Assembly (NCBI GenBank): GCA_910577685.1
Contig: CAJTOH010000015.1
Span: 1 to 64,000, forward strand
Direction of reading: 5' to 3'
From: an uncultured Dorea sp.
Lineage (GTDB): Bacteria; Bacillota; Clostridia; Lachnospirales; Lachnospiraceae
Length of the DNA stretch: 64,000 nucleotides
Part shown: positions 34,161 through 42,515 of the stretch, piece after piece
Numbering within the stretch: position 1 is the stretch's first letter
How the letters are laid out: every line of letters begins with the position of its first letter
The notes under the pieces: model-generated
What the model saw: the letters and a program-made list of their open reading frames with translations, nothing else
The model's database searches: none
What the model was told of the DNA's origin: nothing
Position numbers and translations under genes: made by a program

Positions 34161-34276
34161 ATTCTTTCCTCCTACTAATCTTAACAGGAAGCCGGCCGCC
34201 AGGTCCCGTCTCCTTTGACGCCGGCGGTTACCGGTTTAATTCCTTCACCTCTTGTAAGACTAAGTGTAACCGATTC

Positions 34277-34316
34277 AGTATAAGACGTCATAAAAAGAAC
34301 CTTAAGCCAACCTTAA
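34277..34316 (-). promoter_or_regulatory. Promoter with OmpR-type direct repeats
   Basis: On the minus strand TATACT (34277-34282) lies 17 bp after TTAAGG (34300-34305). The sequence TTAAGGTT occurs twice with 11 bp period (rc of 34298-34305 and 34309-34316), the proximal copy covering the -35. This is the layout of OmpR/PhoB-class activators. The rest of the 330 bp gap to the small gene at 34488 holds only the terminator at 34400. Confidence 0.75.
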
Positions 34317-34399
34317 ATCAACGGAAATGTGCATATCCTTTCTCTTTCCTGCCGGCTGCTGCGTCGGCGCAAAAAACCGCTCCGTTCAAGCGAAAAAAA

Positions 34400-34419
34400 A
34401 GACACCCCGAAGGGTGTCT
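34400..34419 (-). terminator. Terminator of the small membrane protein gene
   Basis: AGACACCC (34400-34407) pairs with GGGTGTCT (34412-34419), with eight T on the minus strand after it. Confidence 0.85.
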
Positions 34420-34487
34420 GAAACCAAAGTAAATCCATATTCACATAGTACGAATCCCGTACGATCCTGCCGCTCCTTATAATACCG

Positions 34488-34625
34488 CTAACAGCAAAAC
34501 AAGTTATATCCTATCAAAATACACAATAAAATACACAATACCGTCACAAATATATTCGGCAGTATCAGTGCCACAGCCATCCCAAGCGCCACACAGAACA
34601 GGGCAAATCCCAATACCCGCTTCAT
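34488..34625 (-). CDS. Small membrane protein, 45 residues
   Basis: ATG 34625 reads MKRVLGFALFCVALGMAVAL, then ILPNIFVTVLCILLCILIGY and NLFCC. Two hydrophobic stretches with a short turn, a basic start and a cysteine pair at the end look like a real small membrane protein. A GGTGG precedes the start weakly, and the strong terminator at 34400 lies downstream. Function is unknown. Confidence 0.6.
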   Translation of the reverse strand: MKRVLGFALFCVALGMAVALILPNIFVTVLCILLCILIGYNLFCC

Positions 34626-34724
34626 CACAGCCACCCTTGCCCGCATTTTCTATATTATATGCGTGTATTTCCTAAAAAATACCTCCCGCCTGCAAGTTGT
34701 GCGTCCGGCTGCAAAACTTAAAAC

Positions 34725-35120
34725 TTATTTGTCGTCATCAGCAGAGTCCAGAATGTCCATTACATCCTCTTCCGTCATCTTCTCTTCCTTCTTAGAACCA
34801 AACCGGTCAATCATATCCGGCACCATGTCCAGAATCTTCGTCATCATATCCTGATTCTTGACATTCACAAGCTTCGTATGTCCGTTCTGAATTACAAGCA
34901 CCGCACTGGGAGTAATCTTACCGCCAAGTCCGCCTGCCCCCTTCTCCTTCTTATCTCCGCTGAATGCGCCTGCGCCCACGGCAAACGACACATCCACCAG
35001 AGGCAGGATGATCGTGTCCCCGATATGGATTGCTTCCCCTACCACAGTCTTGGATGAGATCACGCCGTCCATTCCGTTAAACAAAGCCTCCACTGTTCCT
35101 TTAAATTGATTATCTGTCAT
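34725..35120 (-). CDS. gerW: GerW-family spore protein (YtfJ)
   Basis: The 131-residue protein has the GerW core SKTVVGEAIHIGDTIILPLV, VSFAVGAGAFSG and KITPSAVLVI. In Bacillus GerW is needed for L-alanine germination, in the spore. The C-terminal tail is acidic (EEDVMDILDSADDDK). It lies in the same direction as the DUF2953 gene upstream with TAGGAGG before the start. Its presence indicates a spore former. Confidence 0.92.
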   Translation of the reverse strand: MTDNQFKGTVEALFNGMDGVISSKTVVGEAIHIGDTIILPLVDVSFAVGAGAFSGDKKEKGAGGLGGKITPSAVLVIQNGHTKLVNVKNQDMMTKILDMVPDMIDRFGSKKEEKMTEEDVMDILDSADDDK

Positions 35121-35140
35121 AATCCGATTCCTCCTACTGC

Positions 35141-36457
35141 TTATAATTCAAATTTTCTCACATGACGGTACGTCATGCGCACTTCCCTGCTCCACAGCAG
35201 CTTCCACAACAGTTTAAAGAAACTGCCTGCACGAATGATTCCCTTAACCGTCAAATGCCCGTCTAATACCTTCTTCTCAAAATCCGGCCGGATATCTACG
35301 CCGTCGCCAAAAAACGGATAGCATATACTAAGCCCCGCCAGTACCTTCCCCGTAAGGGACGGATCTTCAAATCCATATCGAATATCCGCCCGGATTGTCC
35401 GCGGCTTCAGCCTGCGAAGCAGGAACAGCACTTCATCCCTTGCCTTCATAAATGCCGTCTGATGAACCTCGTCCGAAAGAAATCCGATGATCTTGTCCTT
35501 CTTCTCTATTAATCTCTGAACTTTACTGCCGATTCCCTGCAGGGTATTGCCCATCTTCTCCGGAATCTTTGCTATCTTCCGGCAAATACCGGCAATCTTC
35601 CGGTAAACGCTTTGACAGACGCCTGTAATCTTCTGCCATATTCCGGACCGTTCTTCTTCACTGTCCTCAGAATCCTCTTCCCGTTCTTCCCTGCCGCCTT
35701 CACGATCTGTCTTCCGTTCTTCCCTGCCGCCTTCGCTATCCACCTGCCGTTCTTCTCTGCCGTCTTCGCCATCCACCTGCCGTTCTTCCCTGCCGTCTGC
35801 GCTATCCGCCTTCCGTTCTTCCCTGCCGTCTGCGAAAACGCCTTCCCCTTCTTCTTTGTCAGATTCCCAAGCATCTTTCCCGTTTGCATCAGCGGTTTTT
35901 GCTTCTTCCGGATTAGTTCCGGCTTCCAGGATTTTTTCCATCTCCCGTTCCAGCTCGTCAACCAGCCGCTCCGGCTCTTCTGAAACAGCTTCCCGTATTT
36001 TTTCTTTTTCTTCAAGCCTTTCCACAAGCCAATCCCGCCGGCCTTCTTCTTCCTGAACAGTCCCAAGATCCCCCGACTCTTTTTCCACCCCGGCATCTTT
36101 TTCACCGGTTTCTTCTTCAAAATCTTCCCGATCGTCTTCCAACTCTTCTTCATACGTCTCCACCTCTGCTTCTATAGTCTTCTTCCCTTCCTGGCCGCTT
36201 TGTACCTTCTTCCACGCAATCCGGACCTGCCAGACGAACTTCTTGTCCTCATAGAGCAAATCCGCCCTGACCAGATGCAAAAGCCAAGTCGCCTTGGCCT
36301 TCATGCGGGTCTTGGCAAACGTGCCGTCCATTGCAGCCTCCAGATCGTATCTGACCGGCACAAAAAGAACAACACAAACCAGTAATACAAGTATCCCCAG
36401 TATCACTGCAATTATAATCCCTATGATTTTCAAGATAAGCAATAGAATATGTAGCAT
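35141..36457 (-). CDS. DUF2953 membrane protein with repeat linker
   Basis: The 438-residue protein has one N-terminal membrane helix (IIGIIIAVILGILVLLVCVV), then VRYDLEAAMDGTF and LLHLVRADLLYEDKKFVWQV, as in DUF2953 proteins that accompany gerW/ytfJ. The middle (about 85-270) is strongly acidic and holds five 11-residue repeats (210-264). The C-terminal part has IRADIRYGFEDPSLTGKVL. Its role is unknown, but the link to gerW suggests the spore or envelope. Confidence 0.82.
   Translation of the reverse strand: MLHILLLILKIIGIIIAVILGILVLLVCVVLFVPVRYDLEAAMDGTFAKTRMKAKATWLLHLVRADLLYEDKKFVWQVRIAWKKVQSGQEGKKTIEAEVETYEEELEDDREDFEEETGEKDAGVEKESGDLGTVQEEEGRRDWLVERLEEKEKIREAVSEEPERLVDELEREMEKILEAGTNPEEAKTADANGKDAWESDKEEGEGVFADGREERKADSADGREERQVDGEDGREERQVDSEGGREERKTDREGGREEREEDSEDSEEERSGIWQKITGVCQSVYRKIAGICRKIAKIPEKMGNTLQGIGSKVQRLIEKKDKIIGFLSDEVHQTAFMKARDEVLFLLRRLKPRTIRADIRYGFEDPSLTGKVLAGLSICYPFFGDGVDIRPDFEKKVLDGHLTVKGIIRAGSFFKLLWKLLWSREVRMTYRHVRKFEL
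35666..35830 (-). repeat. Five 33-bp repeats within the DUF2953 gene
   Basis: The units encode DGREERKADSA, DGREERQVDGE, DGREERQVDSE, GGREERKTDRE and GGREEREEDSE. The 33-bp period keeps the frame, so copy number can change without breaking the gene. Confidence 0.9.
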
Positions 36458-36458
36458 C

Positions 36459-36779
36459 TTACTCTTCCTGTTCTCTCTCTAAAATATAGGAACGAATGTC
36501 AGCTCCTTTTGTCTTATTATACACTTCCCGAGCGATTTCTTCCACCATTTCTACCGCATCTTCATAACCTTTTGCAAGCCCGACAACAAAAAAATCATCA
36601 TGGGGAAAATCCGGCTGTAAAAAAATCATGGAATTATAGATCTCCAACTGATTCTTCTCATTACGCGCCAGCGTTATGATATGGATATTCATCTGCAGTT
36701 TCTTCTCCTCCAGCTTTCGGATAATCTTCTCTTTCTTTTTTATGCCGTCAGCCAGATATAGATGTTTATAGTATCTCAT
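36459..36779 (-). CDS. Conserved small protein of unknown function
   Basis: The 106-residue protein begins MRYYKHLYLADGIKKKEKII after GAGGAGCGG. It is soluble and mixed, with ILEREQEE at its end and DFFVVGLAKGYEDAVEMVEE in the middle. I do not know its family. Its stop lies one base before the DUF2953 start, so it is co-transcribed with the gerW cluster. Confidence 0.7.
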   Translation of the reverse strand: MRYYKHLYLADGIKKKEKIIRKLEEKKLQMNIHIITLARNEKNQLEIYNSMIFLQPDFPHDDFFVVGLAKGYEDAVEMVEEIAREVYNKTKGADIRSYILEREQEE

Positions 36780-36821
36780 ATTCCGCTCCTCTTGTACACT
36801 AAAATATCAAAAAATTTCCAT

Positions 36822-38366
36822 CTAATAATAAGCGTCAAACACCTGCTTCGCCACATTGACCGCCTTTCCTTCCCCGTCGGAGGACTCGATAATCACGCTG
36901 ATTACCAGTTCCGGGTTATCCACATTGGTCAAACCGATATACCATGAATGATCCTTCTCCTTATCAGAACTGTACTCCGCCGTCCCGGTCTTTCCGGCAG
37001 CCGTATAACTCTGCCCGCTGAGGACCGTCGCCGTCCCGTAATCCACCACGCCGGCCATATACTGCTTAAGCTGGGCGGCCTCGTCGGCCGTCATAAGCGT
37101 CTTATACTCCGACGGAAGGTTTTTATCTACCTCCTGCCCGGTGTAGTTCGTAATGGAATCTACCAGATATGGCTCCATCAGGATACCGCCGTTGGCAATG
37201 GCGCAAGTAACCAACGCCAGATGATAGGGGCTTACCTGAGTCTTTCCCTGCCCCATGGCAGTCATCATCTTATCCGCGCTGGAAGCCCCGGTATCCAGCA
37301 TGAACTTGCTCTTACTATAAGGAAGTATGCAAGGGAGCTTGGAATCAAACAAAAGCTCCTTCGACGTCTTTTTAAATTTCCCCACATCAAGGTTCAGGCC
37401 GATATTACAAAAAGATGTATTACAGGAATATGCAATACTGTCCGCAAAGGAAACCTGCCCATGAACATGGCCTCCGAAACAGTGGATCGTCGTTCCGTCC
37501 TGCTCAATGGCTCCGGCGCAGTTATAGCCGTAATCCGACGCTCCCAGATTCTCTCTCAGATACTCCAGGGCCGTGATCATCTTGAACGTAGACCCCGGCG
37601 CATACTGCCCTTGGGTGGCGCGGTTCAGCAAGGCGCTGTCAGCGTCCGTATTCAAGTATTCCCAATCTTGAGTTACCCTATTCGGATCAAAATCCGGTTT
37701 CGAAAGCATCACAAGAATCTTCCCCGTAGAAGGCTCCATCACCACAACCGCGCCTTTTGCGTCTCCCATCGCCTGATACGCTGTCTGCTGAAGATCCGCA
37801 TCCAGCGTGGTAACCACGCTGTCCCCCATGTTCTTCTTATCCTGAAACTCGTTTTTTAACTTTTCCAAGAAAAAAGCATTGGATGTCAACAGCTCAAAAT
37901 TCTCCACAGATTCAAGCCCTGATTTACCGTGGTCGCTGTAGCCTACCGTGTGGGCGAACATGTTGCCGTAGGGATATTCCCGCGTCTCAGTTCCGTCCTC
38001 CGAAACCAACGTCCTTGCCAGCACCTTCCCGTTCCTGTCCAAGATATTCCCCCGCACCACCCGGTCCGCCAGGGAATCCTTCCTTGCGTTATAAGGACTC
38101 TGGATATACTCCTTACTCCTCGTAACCTGGAAATAGCTGATATATCCCATCATAGCCAGAAACAATGCGACAAAGATATAAGTAACCCTAGCGAACTCTT
38201 TGTTCCTTGCGCGCTTTGCCTTGGATCTTTGGCGGTCTTGGCGGTCTGCTTCTCTGCGCTCCTTTCGGGACATCTCTTCTCTTTCCCGCTCTGCCCTCAT
38301 CCGCTTCTGGGCCTCTCTTTGCTCGTAACCTTTCCTTTTTTCTTCTCTCAATATCGTCTTCCTCAT
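36822..38366 (-). CDS. Penicillin-binding transpeptidase (class B)
   Basis: The 514-residue protein has a very basic and acidic N-terminal tail (1-62), one membrane helix (RVTYIFVALFLAMMGYISYF, about 64-84) and a transpeptidase domain. The active-site motifs are STFK (APGSTFKMI), SCN (SYSCNTSF) and KTGTAE. It probably works with the SEDS protein upstream in wall synthesis. The first 59 codons overlap that gene in another frame; other start codons (38300, 38273) would shorten but not remove the overlap. Confidence 0.9.
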   Translation of the reverse strand: MRKTILREEKRKGYEQREAQKRMRAEREREEMSRKERREADRQDRQRSKAKRARNKEFARVTYIFVALFLAMMGYISYFQVTRSKEYIQSPYNARKDSLADRVVRGNILDRNGKVLARTLVSEDGTETREYPYGNMFAHTVGYSDHGKSGLESVENFELLTSNAFFLEKLKNEFQDKKNMGDSVVTTLDADLQQTAYQAMGDAKGAVVVMEPSTGKILVMLSKPDFDPNRVTQDWEYLNTDADSALLNRATQGQYAPGSTFKMITALEYLRENLGASDYGYNCAGAIEQDGTTIHCFGGHVHGQVSFADSIAYSCNTSFCNIGLNLDVGKFKKTSKELLFDSKLPCILPYSKSKFMLDTGASSADKMMTAMGQGKTQVSPYHLALVTCAIANGGILMEPYLVDSITNYTGQEVDKNLPSEYKTLMTADEAAQLKQYMAGVVDYGTATVLSGQSYTAAGKTGTAEYSSDKEKDHSWYIGLTNVDNPELVISVIIESSDGEGKAVNVAKQVFDAYY

Positions 38367-39660
38367 CTTCCCTTACAATATATAATCCCTGGATAATCGC
38401 AAACATAATCAACGTGCTTAGCAGAGAACTTCCCCCGTAGCTCACCAGCGGAAGCGTCACTCCCGTAGACGGGATGAACTTGGTCACTCCTCCGATATTC
38501 AGAAAAGCCTGAAAAATATAACATGTCCCAAGTCCAAGGGCTACCATCTTATAGAACATATTGTGGAGCTGCATCGCAATATTCAGGAACATCACATAGC
38601 AGCTGACACAAATAAGTATCATACACAGGGCAAATATTAACCCCAGCTCCTCCGAGATGGCAGAAAAGATAAAGTCCTCGTCTGCAACCGGGATCTTCTC
38701 CGGCATCCCCTGGAACAGCCCCATGCCGAACCAGCCTCCCGTACCAATGGCGAAAAGCGACTGCGCTACCTGATATCCCCCATTGTCGTAAACCGCAAAC
38801 GGATCTCTCCACGCCTCAACTCTGGTACGCACATGGTTGAACAGATAAAAGGCTCCCACAGACGCTATGCTGCCTGCGCCGAGACCGGCGGCTACATAGA
38901 GGAACTGACGAGTGGCCACATAAAGCATAGCCAGATATACCACAAAAATAATCAGCGCCGCTCCCAAGTCCTTGGACGCCACAAGAATCAGCACATGGAA
39001 GGCCGCAATCGCCGTCGTAATTACAATATCCTTAAATTCCATCGACATCTTGAAACTAGAAGCAACGAAAAACACGAATATAATCTTAACCAGCTCCGAC
39101 GGCTGTATACTGATTCCGGCAACCGTGAATCCAAGCTTCGCCCCGTAGGATACCCGCCCCGCTACGATAACGACGGCAAGGGATGCAATTCCGGCAATGG
39201 CATACAGATTCCTCCACTCCGAAAGCTTCTTGAACTTCCGAATAATAACAGGAACCGCCATGCTGACCGCAATGGCCCCCGACGCGATAACATACTGTTT
39301 CACAGCCTTCTCATAATTCAGTCTGGCCAGTATAATCATGCCGATACAGAGCAGCATACACATATTATTAACCACCAGTCTGGAGGATTTTGGATATATA
39401 TTCGTATATAACGCTATGGTCGTGATAAATAATATCACCTGTATCACATAGAAAGCAAGGATCTTGATATCCTCCTTTTCCAGATACATTACCATGAATG
39501 CAATGATATGGATCATAAACATCAGAACATTCTGCCTTCTTAACATACTCCTCTGCCTGTCCGGATCGCTGTACCCGAAGATGCTGAAACACAGATATGT
39601 ATACATCGTAATCAATACGATCATTAAATATTTTGATAATTCTACAATAATATTTACCAA
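38188..39660 (-). CDS. SEDS-family protein (FtsW/RodA/SpoVE)
   Basis: The start is TTG 39660 after AGGTG, giving 490 residues with ten membrane helices. The SEDS motifs are KDLGAALIIFVVYLAMLYVA, PEKIPVADEDFIFSAISEEL and PSTGVTLPLVSYGGSS. It is a lipid II glycosyltransferase or flippase-like partner of the class B PBP. The last 60 residues form a charged tail (RRKKERLRAKRG onward) that overlaps the PBP gene. I cannot choose between FtsW, RodA and SpoVE. Confidence 0.92.
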   Translation of the reverse strand: MVNIIVELSKYLMIVLITMYTYLCFSIFGYSDPDRQRSMLRRQNVLMFMIHIIAFMVMYLEKEDIKILAFYVIQVILFITTIALYTNIYPKSSRLVVNNMCMLLCIGMIILARLNYEKAVKQYVIASGAIAVSMAVPVIIRKFKKLSEWRNLYAIAGIASLAVVIVAGRVSYGAKLGFTVAGISIQPSELVKIIFVFFVASSFKMSMEFKDIVITTAIAAFHVLILVASKDLGAALIIFVVYLAMLYVATRQFLYVAAGLGAGSIASVGAFYLFNHVRTRVEAWRDPFAVYDNGGYQVAQSLFAIGTGGWFGMGLFQGMPEKIPVADEDFIFSAISEELGLIFALCMILICVSCYVMFLNIAMQLHNMFYKMVALGLGTCYIFQAFLNIGGVTKFIPSTGVTLPLVSYGGSSLLSTLIMFAIIQGLYIVREDEEDDIERRKKERLRAKRGPEADEGRAGKRRDVPKGAQRSRPPRPPKIQGKARKEQRVR

Positions 39661-39668
39661 ATCTTCAC

Positions 39669-41891
39669 CTACTTTACTCCCCGATTAAAATGCCCTCTCG
39701 TATACTCTGTCCGAGGCGGCTCCACATCCCGCCGGAAAAGGAACGCGTCCCGATAAAGCCGCAGGATCTCCCGCGCCTTCTCCCCCGTCTCCACAGTAAA
39801 ATCAAGCCGCAGCTCGCACGGCATAAGCCCCGAAACCTCCTCAGCCTTATCCGCCAGAAACAGCGGGGCGCTGTTATATATCACATTATAGCAGTACCTG
39901 CAGCAAAGCCGCACGGCAAACTGCTTCCGGTACCTGTCGTTCAGATAAAGATACCCTCCTTCTCTTTGACACTCCCCCGACGTATTCCGGATACAGTTGG
40001 CCGACACCATAACCGGCTGGTATCCATAGACCGGTAAGACCGCCCCGCGAATGTCAAGGCTCTTAAGCTCCTTTACATTTAACTCCGCAGGCACCGCATA
40101 CCGCCGTATTCTCTGCTTTTTCATAAAAGTCCTGCCGTATCTGTTAAATACATACAGATTCGAATCCGTACAAATGTCTTTCTCATAGCCATGGTCCGAA
40201 AGCCACTGATAACTCTCCCAGTTTCGTATCAGCACACCGTCATAGGACGCCTCTATCATAGAATAATACCGCTCCCACTTCCGGGCGTCCGCCATGCGGA
40301 AAATATGCGGCATTACGAGAAAATATGCATGCTCCCTGCCATGCTTCGCCAGATATTCCCTGACCTGGCTCTGTAATCCAATCTCATCATCTACGTAGAT
40401 CGTCCTTATGTCTTCGCAGTCAATCAAGGCTTTCAGTTGTGGGAACGACTGGACAAAACAGGATAAACAAGGCTTCCGCGTCCCGTATTCCAAAAGCCCT
40501 TCCTCCGCCTCCCGGATACTTTCCGGGGCCTTCTCTTTTGGCTCCTCCCTCCGGTTCCGGTCCGTAATCGCCTCCGAAAGCTTGCAAAGTCCTTCCCTGC
40601 GCAGCTCGTTCAACGCCTGCATGGGCAGAAATACTTCTCCGTTCATCTCCACGCGAAACTCCCCGAAACTAAACTCCGTATTACCGGTCTTCTGCATCTG
40701 CCTTTCTACCCTCTCAGCGTCCAGAGGCTGCCGCAGGGCAGGCTGCACCGCCTCGCCTGCACACTCTGCCCGGCAATCACCGCAGGTTAATAACAGTTTA
40801 GCACGCTCTCCGACGGAAAGTATTAAATTACCATTAATTTTTTCTTGTATTTTATATTCCGGAACCTCTTTCGCTTCCTGATCCTTCTGCATACGCCGGA
40901 AGGAAACCATATCCTTCCCGTTATGCCGCCCGTAATATCCTTCCGTATACCCCCTGCGCCGATAGACGCCGTAGAGTCTGTCCCTGTCTTCCTCCTCCAC
41001 TTTATAGCGCCCCGGCCCCTTCTCGAGATACAGATCCGCATACTTTCGGTAAATGCGGGTCACCGTGTAAACATAGTCCGGCTGTTTCATTCTCCCCTCG
41101 ATCTTGAAAGAATCAATCCCCGCCTCCATAAGCTCCGGAAGCAGATCAATCGTACACAGATCCTTAAGGCTCATCAAATCCGCAGGCTTTCTCCCCGCTG
41201 CCTGCCATGGCAGGCGGCAGGGCTGGGCGCACTGCCCCCGGTTGCCGCTCCTGCCGCCGATCATGCTGCTTAGCAGGCACTGTCCCGAATAGCAATAGCA
41301 CAGCGCCCCATGTACAAAACATTCGATCTCCATACCGGTCCGCTCCTTCATCCGACGGATCTCCTCAAGCGACAGCTCCCTTGCGGGTACGACCCGCACC
41401 ACTCCCTGCTCTTTTAGAAACGCCGCGCCCTCCGCTCCCGTAACCGTCATCTGGGTACTTGCATGGACGGGCAGATCCGGCAGATATCTGCGTAAGTATT
41501 CTAGTACCCCGATATCCTGTACGATCACTCCGTCGAGTCCCCGCAGATAATAAGGCAGGAGATATTCGTACAGCCCTTCTATCTCATGATCCTTAAGCAG
41601 TGTATTTACCGTCAGATAAATCCGCCTCCCATGGATATGTACATAGTCAATGGCTTCAAGCAGCTCATCCTCGGCCGGATTCTTCGCAAACGCCCTCGCT
41701 CCGAATCTCGTCCCGCCGATATAGACTGCGTCCGCCCCCGCGCACACCGCCGCCCTGAGGCTCTCTATAGAGCCGGCCGGCGCAAGAATCTCAATCCGGC
41801 CGGCCCGCCCATAAGCCCCTTTAGAAACCGTCTCCCCAAAACCTATCGGCTTATCCTTACCCCGACTCCCGGAATTATGTCTCTTTGTCAT
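39669..41891 (-). CDS. U32 family peptidase-like protein
   Basis: The 740-residue protein starts MTKRHNSGSRGKDKPIGFGE after AAGGAGGGTGT. The N-terminal TIM-like part has RIEILAPAGSIESLRAAVCA, YIGGTRFGARAFA and the U32 signature ECFVHGALCYCYSGQCLLSS. Cysteines in GQCAQPCRLPW and in RLCCRYCYN may bind a cluster. U32 members include RlhA and TrhP, RNA hydroxylases; protease activity is uncertain. The long form with a DUF3656-type insert fits. Confidence 0.9.
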   Translation of the reverse strand: MTKRHNSGSRGKDKPIGFGETVSKGAYGRAGRIEILAPAGSIESLRAAVCAGADAVYIGGTRFGARAFAKNPAEDELLEAIDYVHIHGRRIYLTVNTLLKDHEIEGLYEYLLPYYLRGLDGVIVQDIGVLEYLRRYLPDLPVHASTQMTVTGAEGAAFLKEQGVVRVVPARELSLEEIRRMKERTGMEIECFVHGALCYCYSGQCLLSSMIGGRSGNRGQCAQPCRLPWQAAGRKPADLMSLKDLCTIDLLPELMEAGIDSFKIEGRMKQPDYVYTVTRIYRKYADLYLEKGPGRYKVEEEDRDRLYGVYRRRGYTEGYYGRHNGKDMVSFRRMQKDQEAKEVPEYKIQEKINGNLILSVGERAKLLLTCGDCRAECAGEAVQPALRQPLDAERVERQMQKTGNTEFSFGEFRVEMNGEVFLPMQALNELRREGLCKLSEAITDRNRREEPKEKAPESIREAEEGLLEYGTRKPCLSCFVQSFPQLKALIDCEDIRTIYVDDEIGLQSQVREYLAKHGREHAYFLVMPHIFRMADARKWERYYSMIEASYDGVLIRNWESYQWLSDHGYEKDICTDSNLYVFNRYGRTFMKKQRIRRYAVPAELNVKELKSLDIRGAVLPVYGYQPVMVSANCIRNTSGECQREGGYLYLNDRYRKQFAVRLCCRYCYNVIYNSAPLFLADKAEEVSGLMPCELRLDFTVETGEKAREILRLYRDAFLFRRDVEPPRTEYTRGHFNRGVK

Positions 41892-41978
41892 ACACCCTCC
41901 TTATGGGCTGTCAGGCATACCCAACGCGTCCGCCCGTCTGGGGGCAGATTTTGAAACCTCCCGACCTCCCTTTAAAAA

Positions 41979-41998
41979 AGGCTGTCAAAAGACAGCCT
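41979..41998 (-). terminator. Terminator after zapA
   Basis: AGGCTGTC (41979-41986) and GACAGCCT (41991-41998) form a stem, followed by T6 on the minus strand. Confidence 0.85.
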
Positions 41999-42410
41999 AT
42001 TTCTTACGATTATTCTTTATCTCCGTTTCCAATTGGACAATCTTCATCTGAAATTCCTTATTCTCTTCCTTAAGCTTGTCCATAGATTTTTCCGCATTCT
42101 CGAGCTTGATCTGAACAGATATCAGTTCATGCTTCAGATCGTACATCTCTTTATCCTTCGCCTCTATATCACTTTCCAGTGTGCCGCCCTGCTTCTTTGC
42201 CTTAAAATAATCATCTGCAATATTCAGTGCAAGCAGTATGCTTCTGGTCTCGGCGCTCTGCTTCCGGTAACCGTCGCTGTTGCTGCACTCTTCAATCTTA
42301 TGGTTCAGGTAGGTCGATACTTTCTGCAGGTAGTCTTCACTTTCAAAACCGCTCAGGGTAAATACCTTGCCCCCTATTAATACTTCCGTAAAGTTTTTTG
42401 ATGATGCCAT
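41997..42410 (-). CDS. zapA: Cell division protein ZapA
   Basis: The 137-residue protein starts MASSKNFTEVLIGGKVFTLS, then DYLQKVSTYLNHKIEECSNS and ILLALNIADDYFKAK, the ZapA core that binds FtsZ filaments. The C-terminal coiled coil (LKHELISVQIKLENAEKSMD and on) is longer than in E. coli. It comes after ruvB in the same direction, with a terminator at the end. GAGGAGG precedes the ATG. Confidence 0.93.
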   Translation of the reverse strand: MASSKNFTEVLIGGKVFTLSGFESEDYLQKVSTYLNHKIEECSNSDGYRKQSAETRSILLALNIADDYFKAKKQGGTLESDIEAKDKEMYDLKHELISVQIKLENAEKSMDKLKEENKEFQMKIVQLETEIKNNRKK

Positions 42411-42515
42411 TAGAAGCCTCCTCGAAATTCTTATGCCTTAGTACGCAGAAAACCTGCCGACAGCAGTTTTCCGACTCTCTCATTCTATTATAAACGATAC
42501 TTCTCTAAAAACCAA

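Noticed and set aside
35572..36153. Lys/Gly-rich open frame in another frame of the DUF2953 gene
   Set aside because: The 33-bp repeat keeps other frames open; there is no ribosome binding site and the main frame carries the DUF2953 signatures.
36948..37859. 303-codon plus-strand frame opposite the PBP gene
   Set aside because: Antisense shadow of the transpeptidase domain; basic composition is the complement of the PBP coding strand.
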